From positions 620,001 to 684,000 of the forward strand of contig NZ_LVJW01000003.1 in NCBI RefSeq assembly GCF_001708965.1: a stretch of 64,000 nucleotides of DNA, in the 5' to 3' direction. A program made the translations under genes and the position numbers. This document shows, in pieces, positions 16,081 to 25,558 of the stretch. The notes below the pieces were generated by a model, which saw only the letters and a program-made list of their open reading frames with translations, was not told the origin of the DNA and ran no database searches. Position 1 is the stretch's first letter. Every line of letters begins with the position of its first letter. The DNA comes from Candidatus Thiodiazotropha endoloripes. Lineage in GTDB: Bacteria; Pseudomonadota; Gammaproteobacteria; Chromatiales; Chromatiaceae.

Positions 16081-16833
16081 ATGAGTAATAAGTGTGACCA
16101 GCCGAATATGGATCGCCGCAAGATGATTGGCGGTGCCATTGCTGCAACCGGTGCCATGACCATCGCACCCGGCGTTATTCTGCATGCTGCTTCTGTCAGT
16201 GATGAGGCTTCTTCCGGAGCTGATGCTAAGCATCGTTGGGGCATGCTGATCGACAGTAACAAATGTGCTGACGGCTGTAGTGCCTGCGTCGACGCCTGTA
16301 ATACAGAGCATGGCCTGAAAGGCCATGGCAGACCGGCAACCGACGCTGTCTGGATTCGTCCGGTAAAACTGAAAGACAAGCAGACCGGCCGTGAAAACCG
16401 CCTGGTCATGATGTGTCAGCATTGTGAACATCCACCCTGTGTCGATGTCTGTCCGACCAACGCCTCATTCAAACGTGTCGACGGCATAGTGCTGGTGGAT
16501 CGCCACCGCTGCATCGGTTGCCGTTACTGCATGATGGCCTGTCCGTATAAAGCCCGGTCATTCATCCATGAAGCTCTGACTGAACAGTCGGTCAATGCGC
16601 CACGTGGTAAAGGTTGCGTTGAGTCCTGCACGCTCTGTGTGCATCGTGTCGATGATGGGGTCATGCAGACGGCCTGCCAGGAAGCCTGTGCCGAAGAGGG
16701 CCATGCCGCCATTCTATTCGGTGACTTGAATGATCCGAACAGCGAGATCAGCAAGACACTTAAATCCACCAACTCAGTACAGATCCGGGCCGACCTCGAG
16801 TTGAATACCGGCGTGCGTTATCTCAACCTGTAA
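16081..16833 (+). CDS. dsrO: DsrO, periplasmic ferredoxin-like subunit
   Basis: DsrO, 250 residues, exported by the Tat route: the N-terminus has MDRRKMIGGAIAATGAM, with the twin arginines. Four cysteine groups follow for [4Fe-4S] clusters: CADGCSACVDAC, CQHCEHPPCVDVC, CIGCRYCMMAC and CTLCVHRV with QTACQEAC. It would carry electrons between DsrJ and DsrP on the periplasmic face. It is set 2 bp after dsrJ and 23 bp before dsrP. Confidence 0.97.
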   Translation: MSNKCDQPNMDRRKMIGGAIAATGAMTIAPGVILHAASVSDEASSGADAKHRWGMLIDSNKCADGCSACVDACNTEHGLKGHGRPATDAVWIRPVKLKDKQTGRENRLVMMCQHCEHPPCVDVCPTNASFKRVDGIVLVDRHRCIGCRYCMMACPYKARSFIHEALTEQSVNAPRGKGCVESCTLCVHRVDDGVMQTACQEACAEEGHAAILFGDLNDPNSEISKTLKSTNSVQIRADLELNTGVRYLNL

Positions 16834-16856
16834 TCTGAGGGGAGCTAGGATTCAAA

Positions 16857-18044
16857 ATGAGTAAGATGTATTACCGCGAACTCTATTGTGGCACGCCGGC
16901 AAGATACTGGTCCGGGCTGGCCCTGTTGGGCGTGATCATCGCGATTGGCCTGGGTGCCGCCTACTACATGGAGCACAATGGCCACTGGGTTACCGGCATG
17001 TCGAACCAGATTGTCTGGGGACTGCCTCATGTATTCGCCATATTTCTGATTGTCGCCGCTTCCGGGGCACTGAATGTGGCTTCCATCGGCTCAGTCTTCG
17101 GTGGACCGCTGTATAAACCACTGGGTCGTTACTCCGGCTTGCTGGCTATCGGTCTGTTGGCTGGCGGCCTGATGGTACTGGTACTCGATCTGGGACGTCC
17201 CGACCGACTGATCGTTGCCATGACCGAGTATAACTTCAAATCGATATTCGCCTGGAACGTCATTCTCTATACCGGTTTCTTTGCGATTGTCGGTATCTAT
17301 CTGTGGACCATGATCGATCGTAGCGTAAATAAATACAATCGCACCGTCGGTTTTGCCGCCTTCTTCTGGCGTATTGCCCTGACCACCGGTACCGGTTCCA
17401 TCTTCGGTTTTCTGGTCGCCCGGGAAGCCTACGATGCAGCGATCATGGCTCCGATGTTCGTTATCATGTCGTTCAGCTATGGTTTGGCATTCTTTATCAT
17501 TACCCTGATCGCCGCCTATATCTGGGGTGACCGTGAACTGGGTGACTTCCGTCTGACCAAATTGAAAAACCTGTTGGGGGTTTTCGTTGGTGCGGTGTTC
17601 TACTTCACCCTGGCGTACAATCTGACCAATCTCTACATTACCCAGCATCATGGTATCGAGCGTTTCATTCTGCTCGATGGTGGTGTCTATACCCAGATGT
17701 TCTGGATCGGTCAGATCTTCATCGGCAGTATCATTCCGCTGTTTCTGATCTACTCCCCGGCATTCGAAAAGTCCCGCTGGGCGATTGCTGCGGCATCTGT
17801 TGCCGTGCTGATCGGTGGTTTCTTCCAGATCTATGTGATTGTGATCGGTGGACAGGCCTATCCGATGAATCTGTTCCCGGGTAAAGAGGTTGTGGAGAGC
17901 GGTTTCTACGATGGACAGGTGATGAGTTATGTGCCTACCCTGCCTGAAGCAGCACTCGGTGTTGCAGGTATTGCTGTTGCACTGACCATGGTTGCGGTTG
18001 GCGCCAGGGTATTCAAGGTCTTTCCGGAGACTCTGGAAGATTAA
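16857..18044 (+). CDS. dsrP: DsrP, NrfD-type membrane subunit
   Basis: DsrP, 395 residues, an NrfD/PsrC-like integral membrane protein with about ten hydrophobic segments, the first being GLALLGVIIAIGLGAAYYM. It is the quinone-reactive partner of DsrO in the periplasm-facing part of DsrMKJOP. The start follows a GGGGAGCTAGG ribosome site. An intrinsic terminator 40 bp after its stop closes the transcript from dsrA to dsrP. Confidence 0.96.
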   Translation: MSKMYYRELYCGTPARYWSGLALLGVIIAIGLGAAYYMEHNGHWVTGMSNQIVWGLPHVFAIFLIVAASGALNVASIGSVFGGPLYKPLGRYSGLLAIGLLAGGLMVLVLDLGRPDRLIVAMTEYNFKSIFAWNVILYTGFFAIVGIYLWTMIDRSVNKYNRTVGFAAFFWRIALTTGTGSIFGFLVAREAYDAAIMAPMFVIMSFSYGLAFFIITLIAAYIWGDRELGDFRLTKLKNLLGVFVGAVFYFTLAYNLTNLYITQHHGIERFILLDGGVYTQMFWIGQIFIGSIIPLFLIYSPAFEKSRWAIAAASVAVLIGGFFQIYVIVIGGQAYPMNLFPGKEVVESGFYDGQVMSYVPTLPEAALGVAGIAVALTMVAVGARVFKVFPETLED

Positions 18045-18082
18045 TCGATCTTTCGTCCTCGACAATCGAGCAGGCACTAAGA

Positions 18083-18114
18083 TCCATCACCGCTTTGCGG
18101 TGGTGGATTTTTTG
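18083..18114 (+). terminator. intrinsic terminator after dsrP
   Basis: The stem CCATCACCGC / GCGGTGGTGG (one G-T pair, 3-base loop) is followed by ATTTTTTG. Strong Rho-independent form. It separates dsrA-dsrP from dsrNRS, which then need read-through or their own promoter. Confidence 0.85.
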
Positions 18115-18164
18115 TTTACAGCGTAGGATGTAGTCAGCTTATTTGAGAAACACCCCCATCAGCC

Positions 18165-19550
18165 GTGCCTTCAATCTACATATCAGCCGCCCATAAATCG
18201 TCCGGTAAGACCACACTCTCGATTGGACTTGTGCGTGCACTGGTGGACAGAGGGGTGCGGGTCCAACCCTTCAAAAAGGGGCCGGACTATATCGATCCCC
18301 TGTGGCTGAGCGCGGCGGCAGGCAGAGCGTGCTATAACCTGGATTTCTACACTCAGAGTCGGGAGGAGATTACCGAGCGCTATATCAATCAGCAGCAGGA
18401 TTGCGATCTGGGGCTGATTGAGGGAAACAAGGGATTATATGACGGTGTTGATGTGGCTGGTTCCAACAGTAACGCAGCGATGGCTGTTCATCTCGGGACT
18501 CCGGTTGTATTGGTCATCAACTGCCGGGGGATGACCCGGGGGATTGCCCCGCTGTTGCTTGGCTATCAGGCATTCGATCGGGATATACGGATCGCCGGGG
18601 TGATTCTCAATCAGGTGGGCGGCAGTCGCCACCAGTCAAAACTGATTCAGGTGGTGGAGCACTACACGGATATTCCGGTATTGGGTGCAGTCCAGGCGGA
18701 TCCGGAATTGCAGATCGTCGAACGCCACCTGGGCCTGATTCCGAGCAATGAGGAACTGAGCTCGGACAAGCTCATCAACAAGCTGGCGGAAACGGCCAAA
18801 ACCAATGTGGATCTTGATCGTTTTCTCGAAATCGCCGATGGTGCTGAGCCGATTGGCCACGCATCCACAAAAACTTCATTGAATTCAGATCGGCCATATC
18901 AGGGGCTTAAAATCGGTCTGGCCAGGGATGAGGCATTTGGCTTCTACTACCCGGATGACCTGGACAGATTCCGGGAACTGGGTGCGGAGCTGATTGAATT
19001 CAACACCCTGAAAGACAGGGAACTACCTGATGTGGATGGTATTTTTCTTGGTGGTGGCTTTCCGGAAACGACCATGGAACAGATCGAGAGCAATCCGGGT
19101 ATGCAACAGGCCATTGTCGGTTTCATCGAGCGGGGTGGGCCGGTATATGCTGAATGTGGCGGCTTAATCTATTTGACCCGGAGTCTGTCCTGGCAAGGGA
19201 AAAAATGTAGAATGGCAGGGGTGATACCGGCCGATACGGTGATGCATGATAAGCCCCAGGGAAGAGGCTATGTGCGACTGAGTGAAACCGGCAGGAGCCC
19301 ATGGCCTAACCTCGGAGTGGGGCTACAGGAGATCTATGCCCATGAGTTTCACTACTCATCTCTGATTGGATTGAAGGCGCAACAGGATGACTACGCCTAC
19401 CGGGTGGAGCGGGGCTTTGGTATCGATGGTAAAAATGATGGTTACGTCTATAAAAATCTGCTGGCAAGTTATACCCACAGACGCAGCGTAGGCGGTAACA
19501 ACTGGGTGGCGCGTTTTCTGGCGCTGGTGGCGTCAGTGAAAAACGTTTGA
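18165..19550 (+). CDS. dsrN: DsrN, siroheme amidase (CbiA-like)
   Basis: DsrN, 461 residues, homologous to cobyrinic acid a,c-diamide synthase. In Dsr organisms it amidates siroheme to the form used by DsrAB. The N-terminal P-loop reads AAHKSSGKTTLSIGL; the C-terminal glutamine amidotransferase domain has the nucleophile Cys in YAECGGLIYL and the later HEFHYS. The start is GTG at 18165 with only a weak ribosome site, so expression is likely low compared with dsrABC. It follows the terminator and leads dsrR and dsrS. Confidence 0.94.
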   Translation: MPSIYISAAHKSSGKTTLSIGLVRALVDRGVRVQPFKKGPDYIDPLWLSAAAGRACYNLDFYTQSREEITERYINQQQDCDLGLIEGNKGLYDGVDVAGSNSNAAMAVHLGTPVVLVINCRGMTRGIAPLLLGYQAFDRDIRIAGVILNQVGGSRHQSKLIQVVEHYTDIPVLGAVQADPELQIVERHLGLIPSNEELSSDKLINKLAETAKTNVDLDRFLEIADGAEPIGHASTKTSLNSDRPYQGLKIGLARDEAFGFYYPDDLDRFRELGAELIEFNTLKDRELPDVDGIFLGGGFPETTMEQIESNPGMQQAIVGFIERGGPVYAECGGLIYLTRSLSWQGKKCRMAGVIPADTVMHDKPQGRGYVRLSETGRSPWPNLGVGLQEIYAHEFHYSSLIGLKAQQDDYAYRVERGFGIDGKNDGYVYKNLLASYTHRRSVGGNNWVARFLALVASVKNV

Positions 19551-19570
19551 GAGCAAAAAACGGGTGAGCG

Positions 19571-19891
19571 ATGTTTAAAATTACACCTCGAGCAGCTGAG
19601 CAGATTGTACAGGCCGCGAAAATGGGCGGTACGGAAGGTATGGCGTTACGTTTCGCTGCTCAGCAGAAGGACGACGGCAGCTTTGATTATCTGATGGGGT
19701 TCGATGACGCCAGCGAAGAGGATATTCAGTTCGACTCGGAAGGGATCAGTATCATTATGACGCCTGAGTACTATTCATTGCTGGATGAGACCACGATGGA
19801 TTATACCGAGCTGGATGATGGTGAGAGCCAGTTTATCTTTATCAACCCCAAGGACAGCAACTACTCACCACCTAAAGAGCCTGTACAGTAG
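19571..19891 (+). CDS. dsrR: DsrR, A-type-like scaffold protein
   Basis: DsrR, 106 residues, has the IscA/ErpA fold (FKITPRAAEQIVQAAKMGG, GMALRFAAQQKDDGSFDYLMGF) but lacks all cysteines that bind Fe-S in IscA. In Allochromatium it is needed for normal dsr expression at a post-transcriptional level. An AACGGGTGAGCG stretch precedes the ATG. It begins 20 bp after dsrN and ends 26 bp before dsrS. Confidence 0.94.
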   Translation: MFKITPRAAEQIVQAAKMGGTEGMALRFAAQQKDDGSFDYLMGFDDASEEDIQFDSEGISIIMTPEYYSLLDETTMDYTELDDGESQFIFINPKDSNYSPPKEPVQ

Positions 19892-19917
19892 GTCATACCC
19901 CGCTGTCATCTGCTGAT

Positions 19918-21018
19918 ATGGATCTTTCAAGTGAAGATGCGCTACGTCTGAATGTTTTGTTGGCGAATAAGCCACAGGCAATCCGCATTGATGAATCATC
20001 CATGATCCTGCATGCCTTGACGGAAAAAGGTGAAAGCTCCCTCTCACTGAATCCCAACTGCCGGGAAGATCTCTATATTCGCAAGGTGAGGGAAACCCTG
20101 TCGGGCCATGTTCTGGGTTCACCCGGGGGCTATCCGATCTATCTCAAACGTTGGAGCCGCATGGGGCAGACCCGGGACGACAACCTGGAACAGTTGCTGT
20201 TGCTCGGGGAGCCGGAAGCGGTGGTCGCCATCACCTCCGCCAAAGGCCTGACCAACGAGGTCGCCAGACGTGCCTGGTGGACCTCTCAGGAGCCGGATAA
20301 TGCCAGAAGGATGTTGCAGAATCCTCAGGTTACTGCCGGGGAGATGGGACCCGAACTGGCCCATTTTCTGATTGAATACCTGCCTTTCGAGACAGAGCCT
20401 CTGAGTATCGTCGAGAGTCTTCGACTGGTGCTGCAGCCCGGATTGATCAGTGAGGATGAGCGACAGGATCTGTGGCGGCGCTGCGGTCGAAAGCCCACCT
20501 ACTATCTGGGATTCCTTGCCAGCATTCCGGATGATCTGCCCCAGCTGCCAGCACCCAGGGAACTCGCTGAGGATGAGAGGTCAGCCTGGCAGAATCTGGC
20601 TGATCGTGGCAATACCTACGCACACCTGATGTTACGCATCAACAGCCCTCAGGGTCAGGGTTTTATAGGAACTGTCCTGAAGGTGATGGAGAAGCCGGCC
20701 AATCAGGATGTGGTGACCCTGCTGCTGGATGTTCTGCAGGACTATTTTTCAGCACTACGTCCGGATGGGGATCCGGATCTGACCCTGCAACAGTTACAGC
20801 AACAGGCCGACACTCTGGTTGATCAGCAACTGGATGCCTGTGTTACTGAAACAGAAGGCCGGGAGCAGGAGCTTCGCACGCTCTATCTTCTATCCGGCAT
20901 GGGGTACGGTGTGGTACGTCCGGTGTTTTGCAAAACGGACGCAATCGGTAGTCTGATGCGAAAAAAACTCGCACCGGTATTCGACCCGTTAAAGCTGCAA
21001 TTGCAACTATTCCTGTGA
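19918..21018 (+). CDS. dsrS: DsrS, cytoplasmic sulfur oxidation protein
   Basis: DsrS, 366 residues, soluble, with the usual opening LNVLLANKPQAIRIDESSM and a long alpha-helical body. It shows no cofactor motif. It is known only as the last gene of the dsr cluster, and loss of it mildly lowers sulfur oxidation in Allochromatium. No ribosome site stands out upstream of the ATG. An inverted repeat (AATGGCATG at 21048, CATGCCATT at 21083) follows it and may act as the 3' boundary. Confidence 0.9.
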   Translation: MDLSSEDALRLNVLLANKPQAIRIDESSMILHALTEKGESSLSLNPNCREDLYIRKVRETLSGHVLGSPGGYPIYLKRWSRMGQTRDDNLEQLLLLGEPEAVVAITSAKGLTNEVARRAWWTSQEPDNARRMLQNPQVTAGEMGPELAHFLIEYLPFETEPLSIVESLRLVLQPGLISEDERQDLWRRCGRKPTYYLGFLASIPDDLPQLPAPRELAEDERSAWQNLADRGNTYAHLMLRINSPQGQGFIGTVLKVMEKPANQDVVTLLLDVLQDYFSALRPDGDPDLTLQQLQQQADTLVDQQLDACVTETEGREQELRTLYLLSGMGYGVVRPVFCKTDAIGSLMRKKLAPVFDPLKLQLQLFL

Positions 21019-21123
21019 ACAGAGCAGCCGTTTAAAAAATGGGTTCCAATGGCATGGCAGTCATATGAGGCCACTCACATCACATGCCATTCATACAGAG
21101 TCTGCATGAGCCAATGGTATGGA

Positions 21124-21573
21124 TCATCTGAGCCGGCGACGACCCTGATAGGCGGAGACATGTTGGATCAGTGTCTGGAAAGGCAGATTATCCAGGCTGT
21201 TGAATTCAGCCTTGGCACGGCTGATCAACTGAAACACATCCTCGATGACTTCCGGGGTTGTCTGATCCGGATAGAGTACAGAGAAGAGCCCACGCAGGCC
21301 ACCCACCTGGAGCCGCATCGCCTTGCCGTGGGGCAGCACCTCATTGTCATTGTTTGATTTCAGCGCAAAGCGGGCCTGGTGGCGCAGATTCTTCAGCAAT
21401 TCGAGACATTGGGCGTTGGCTTCATCAGAGATACAGTGAACACCCTCTCTCTCAGCAATACAGATCTTTTTTGCCTGGCTGCAGTTGCAGTGGCGGGAGA
21501 GCAGGCTTTTCTCATAGGCACAGAAACGCTCGTTCATCTCCCGATATGTACGACGGAAAGCGTCCTGGTCCAT
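21124..21573 (-). CDS. conserved hypothetical protein with N-terminal cysteine group
   Basis: A soluble 149-residue protein. The N-terminal half carries five cysteines in a tight group (RHCNCSQAKKICIAEREGVHC, then AQC), which could bind a metal or an Fe-S cluster. The C-terminal half is helical (VIEDVFQLISRAKAEF). No signal peptide. It is convergent with dsrS and stands 2 bp after hslR on the same strand, so it belongs to the grxC-hslR transcript. I do not recognise the family. Confidence 0.7.
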   Translation of the reverse strand: MDQDAFRRTYREMNERFCAYEKSLLSRHCNCSQAKKICIAEREGVHCISDEANAQCLELLKNLRHQARFALKSNNDNEVLPHGKAMRLQVGGLRGLFSVLYPDQTTPEVIEDVFQLISRAKAEFNSLDNLPFQTLIQHVSAYQGRRRLR

Positions 21574-21575
21574 GA

Positions 21576-21980
21576 TTATCCCGATTTATTGGTGAAACGG
21601 TGAATCATACGCCGGTCCCGTTTGGAGGGTTTGCCATGGGTTGGCTGCGGCATGCTGGCGCGTTCCAAGCGCTGAGCTTCAATCACCTTCTCCCGCCTGG
21701 CGACGCTCTCCGGGGTCTCTTCATAGAATAGTCGGGCCTCGGTTGCAGGTCGCCTTCGGTCTGCAGGTACACTCACCTGGATATCCCACTCCAGGGAGCC
21801 TTTATGAATTCTCAAGTGGCTTCCAGCCTTTACCTCTTTACCGGGCTTGGTTCGCTGTCCATTGAGGTGTACCTTGCCACCGTTGATCGCTTCGGCAGCG
21901 ATCTGACGGGTCTTGAAAAAGCGTGCTGCCCAGAGCCACTTGTCGAGCCGCACGGTTGCTGTCAGATCAAAGTTCGTCAT
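21576..21980 (-). CDS. hslR: ribosome-associated heat shock protein Hsp15
   Basis: Hsp15, 134 residues, with an N-terminal S4 RNA-binding domain (VRLDKWLWAARFFKTRQIAAEAINGGKVHLNGQ) and a basic C-terminal tail (KPSKRDRRMIHRF). It binds stalled 50S subunits carrying nascent chains. The start at 21980 overlaps the end of grxC by 14 bp; a longer frame begins far inside grxC and is not used. grxC, hslR and the Cys-rich gene form one unit. Confidence 0.92.
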   Translation of the reverse strand: MTNFDLTATVRLDKWLWAARFFKTRQIAAEAINGGKVHLNGQRTKPGKEVKAGSHLRIHKGSLEWDIQVSVPADRRRPATEARLFYEETPESVARREKVIEAQRLERASMPQPTHGKPSKRDRRMIHRFTNKSG

Positions 21981-22236
21981 CCGCAATTCCCAGCAGCTGG
22001 TTGAGCTGCCCAGAGATCTCCATCGATGCCAGATCGTCATACCCACCCACATGAAAGTCATCGATGAAGATCTGCGGTACGGTATGTCGATTGCTGCGGC
22101 GCATCATTTCCTGCATGATTTCCTGATCATGATCGATCCGGATCTCCTCATAGGTGACGCCTTTGTTCTCCAACAGATGTTTGGCGCGAACACAGTATGG
22201 ACAGATCGCAGTGGAATACATGACGACTTGTGGCAT
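21967..22236 (-). CDS. grxC: glutaredoxin 3
   Basis: A small dithiol glutaredoxin, 89 residues, with the CPYC active site at Cys12-Cys15 and the glutathione-binding TVPQIFIDD and GGYDDL motifs. It reduces disulfides and mixed glutathione disulfides in the cytoplasm. The GGAG-containing leader lies just upstream (AGGAGCCTGTTAATG). It is the first gene of the minus-strand unit grxC-hslR-unknown, and the 374-bp region to pepN contains its promoter. Confidence 0.95.
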   Translation of the reverse strand: MPQVVMYSTAICPYCVRAKHLLENKGVTYEEIRIDHDQEIMQEMMRRSNRHTVPQIFIDDFHVGGYDDLASMEISGQLNQLLGIADDEL

Positions 22237-22610
22237 TAACAGGCTCCTAATGCTAACTGATTGTAATAACGATAAAAATAGTTTTTTATAATGGAGTAGT
22301 ATCCTAACAGCAGGCCGATCACACTTCTACCGGAGGATAGCCTGTATCGGTTGATATGCCATGAAATCTACTGGGTTGCTGAGTTCGTCACAACAAGCTA
22401 TTTGATCTAATTGGAGATATTTGATCCGCTCAGCCGTCTCTCTAGCAAGGGCTGATTTGAAGCCCTGAGCAGGATTTGCTCAGTCACCTGGTGAATGGCA
22501 TGAGACAATTGTGGAACATCATTGTTGGATGCAACTGGCGGCTTTAGACTGCTCAAGATAAACGATCAATAGCCAACACCGGGGCTGTTTAACAACAGAC
22601 AGGAATTTCG
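22237..22610. other. intergenic region between grxC and pepN, with paired hairpins
   Basis: No gene is seen in these 374 bp. Two adjacent stems lie at 22449-22483: GGGCT/AGCCC, then CTGAGCA/TGCTCAG with a 5-base loop. They share one base and so could be mutually exclusive folds in a pepN leader RNA. No T-run follows the second one. Confidence 0.4.
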
Positions 22611-25259
22611 ATGCGAACAGATAACGCCAAGTCCATCTATCTCAAAGACTATCAGCCGCCACACTTTCTGGTCGATCAGGTCTCCCTGGCGTTCGATCTG
22701 CAGCCGCAGAGGACGCTGGTTACCAGTCACCTGAAGATGCGTCGCAATCCTGCCTCGACTGAGCAGAGTCCGGAACTGGTGCTGGATGGTGAGAAGTTGA
22801 AACTCCTGCGGCTCGCCATTGATGACCAAGAGTTGCATGAGGCGGCCTATCAACTTGATGATCACACGCTGACCATTGCTGAGGTTAAAGAGCGATTCAC
22901 CCTGTCGACCCAGGTAGAGATCAGGCCACAAGAGAATACCGCACTGGAAGGGCTCTATCAGTCGGGAAAGATGTACTGTACCCAGTGTGAGGCGGAAGGA
23001 TTCAGGCGGATCACCTATTTTCCCGACCGACCCGATGTGATGGCCAGCTTCGAAACAACCATCATTGCCGATAAAGCGGCCTATCCGGTACTCCTCTCCA
23101 ACGGTAACTGTGTCTATCAGCAGGATCTGCCGGAGGGGCGCCATCTGGTTCGTTGGGAGGATCCTTTTCCAAAACCCTGTTATCTGTTTGCCTTGGTTGC
23201 CGGCGATCTGAGGTTTCAGCAGGACAGCTACACCACCGGTTCCGGCCGCCAGGTCGATCTGCGTATCTATGTGGAACCGGAAAACATCGATAAGTGCGAC
23301 CATGCAATGGTTTCGTTAAAACACGCCATGGCCTGGGATGAGGAGCACTATGGCCGGGAGTACGATCTCGATATCTTCATGATCGTTGCTGTCAACGATT
23401 TCAACATGGGGGCGATGGAGAACAAGGGGCTGAACATCTTTAATTCGAAATACGTGCTTGCCCGTCCCGATACGGCCACAGACAGTGATTTTCAACATAT
23501 CGAGGGGGTGATCGCCCATGAGTATTTTCATAACTGGACCGGAAACCGCATCACCTGTCGGGATTGGTTTCAACTCAGTTTGAAAGAGGGATTGACCGTC
23601 TTCCGGGATCAGGAGTTTTCCGCCGACATGGGCTCCCGTGGGGTAAAACGGATTGAGGATGTGCGGCTGCTGCGCAGTCATCAGTTTGCCGAGGATGCAG
23701 GGCCGATGGCCCATCCGGTGCGCCCGGAGAGTTACATCGAGATCAACAACTTCTATACCGTCACGGTCTATGAAAAAGGTGCGGAAGTGGTCAGGATGCA
23801 GGCCAATCTATTGGGTGCCGAAACCTATCGCAAGGCAACTGATCTCTATTTTGAGAGACACGACGGTGAGGCGGTGACAACCGATGATTTCGTCAGATGC
23901 ATGGAGGATGCGAGCGAGCGGGATCTGAGCCAGTTTCGTCTCTGGTACAGCCAGTCCGGTACACCTCAGGTTAGGGTGTCGACAAGCTACGACGAGCAGC
24001 AGGGGATACTGGAAATCACATTCAGCCAAACGACACCGGAAACCCCGGGACAGAAACAGAAACAACCCTTCCATATACCCATCGCACTGGCGCTTTTGGA
24101 CAGTCAGGGAGAGTCGCTGCCGCTAAAGACCAGTGCGGCTGCAGCTGGCGCGTCCAGGGAGCAGGTGTTGGAGCTGACCGAAGCGACGCAGACTTTTGCC
24201 TTCCATGATCTTGTGCAACAGCCGGTGCCTTCGATCCTACGGGGTTTCTCTGCCCCGGTTAAGCTGGAGTATGACTACAGCGACGATCAGCTGATGTTCC
24301 TCATGGCAAGGGAGTCGGATGACTTTAACCGTTGGGATGCCGCGCAGACGCTGGCCAGACGTACCTTGTTGAAACTGGTTGCAGCCTGTCAACAGGGTTT
24401 GCCGCTGGCATTGCCGGGGGGATTCGTTGAGGCGTATCGTCTGGCGCTGACCGATCAGCAGGCCGACAAGGCGCTGTTGAGTGAATTGCTGAGTCTGCCT
24501 TCGGAATCGAACATCGGTGATCAGATGACGCAGGTGGATGTGGAGGCGGTACATCAGGCCCGCCAATGGCTGAAGCGGGCCCTGGCAGAAGCGTTGCGGG
24601 ATGATTTTGCAGCTGTCTATGAACAGAATCAGTCAGATGCTTATGAGATTACCTCCGCGTCGATCGGGCAAAGACGACTCAAAAACCTCGCCCTGAACTA
24701 TCTGATGAGTCTCGAAGCGCCACAGATCGACCGACTCTGCATGGCTCAGTTTGAAACAGCCGATAACATGACCGATGTGATGGCGGCTCTGCATGGGTTG
24801 GTCAATCGCGATATCCCGGAGCGGGATCGAGCGTTGAGCGATTTTGAAGCCAAGTGGCGGAAGGATCCCCTGGTCATGGATAAGTGGTTTGCGGTTCAGG
24901 CCGGCTCCAATCTGCCCGGAACCCTCTCCGGAGTGAAGGCGTTGATGGAACATCCGGCCTTTTCAATCCGCAATCCCAATAAGGTACGCAGTCTGATCGG
25001 TGCTTTCTGCTCGACCAATCTTTTTGCCTTTCATGCGTCCGATGGTTCGGGTTATGAGTTTCTCACCGATCAGGTGATCACTTTGGACACCCTGAATCCA
25101 CAGATCGCTGCCCGCCTGCTGCGTATCATGAGTCGCTGGCGGCGTTATGATGAATCGCGCCAGCAATTGATGCGAAAAGCGTTTGAGCGGGTATTGGCGC
25201 AAACGGATATCTCTAAGGATGTGTTTGAGATCGCCAGTAAAAGTGTTGCTGAGGAGTAG
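22611..25259 (+). CDS. pepN: aminopeptidase N (M1 family)
   Basis: PepN, 882 residues, close to the usual 870-890. The GAMEN exopeptidase motif (FNMGAMENKGLNIFN) and the zinc site HEYFHNWTGNR with the downstream Glu of LKEGLTVFRDQEFS are intact. It is a cytoplasmic broad-specificity zinc aminopeptidase. The start at 22611 follows a CAGGAATTTCG leader and matches the family N-terminus (IYLKDYQPPHFLVDQV). It is monocistronic, with 299 bp before the CHAD gene. Confidence 0.97.
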   Translation: MRTDNAKSIYLKDYQPPHFLVDQVSLAFDLQPQRTLVTSHLKMRRNPASTEQSPELVLDGEKLKLLRLAIDDQELHEAAYQLDDHTLTIAEVKERFTLSTQVEIRPQENTALEGLYQSGKMYCTQCEAEGFRRITYFPDRPDVMASFETTIIADKAAYPVLLSNGNCVYQQDLPEGRHLVRWEDPFPKPCYLFALVAGDLRFQQDSYTTGSGRQVDLRIYVEPENIDKCDHAMVSLKHAMAWDEEHYGREYDLDIFMIVAVNDFNMGAMENKGLNIFNSKYVLARPDTATDSDFQHIEGVIAHEYFHNWTGNRITCRDWFQLSLKEGLTVFRDQEFSADMGSRGVKRIEDVRLLRSHQFAEDAGPMAHPVRPESYIEINNFYTVTVYEKGAEVVRMQANLLGAETYRKATDLYFERHDGEAVTTDDFVRCMEDASERDLSQFRLWYSQSGTPQVRVSTSYDEQQGILEITFSQTTPETPGQKQKQPFHIPIALALLDSQGESLPLKTSAAAAGASREQVLELTEATQTFAFHDLVQQPVPSILRGFSAPVKLEYDYSDDQLMFLMARESDDFNRWDAAQTLARRTLLKLVAACQQGLPLALPGGFVEAYRLALTDQQADKALLSELLSLPSESNIGDQMTQVDVEAVHQARQWLKRALAEALRDDFAAVYEQNQSDAYEITSASIGQRRLKNLALNYLMSLEAPQIDRLCMAQFETADNMTDVMAALHGLVNRDIPERDRALSDFEAKWRKDPLVMDKWFAVQAGSNLPGTLSGVKALMEHPAFSIRNPNKVRSLIGAFCSTNLFAFHASDGSGYEFLTDQVITLDTLNPQIAARLLRIMSRWRRYDESRQQLMRKAFERVLAQTDISKDVFEIASKSVAEE

Positions 25260-25558
25260 TCTCAACCGCTCCGGCAGGCGCAGGGCTCAGCCCCCCTTAG
25301 CCGGTTATGAGCCATTTGGTTCCAGGCAATCTTTACGACGCTATCGACCCGGTGGGCTTCTGTCGGTATTGCCGCAGGTTTCCCGTTTTGTTGACCGGAT
25401 AGAACCGGGTTGAGTCGGGTTCCAGCAGCCGGTTTGATTGCTCAATATCAATACCAAGCTGGAATTTCTCGTCTATGATCAACCCTATAGCTGATTTGGC
25501 ATTTGTTTCACAAGGTCAGGTCAGTTAATCTTCATGGTTTGGTAATAGAGACGACAAT

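Noticed and set aside
17091-18077. 328-codon minus-strand frame antisense to dsrP
   Set aside because: Very polar, His/Gln/Thr-rich product typical of reverse reading of membrane-protein codons.
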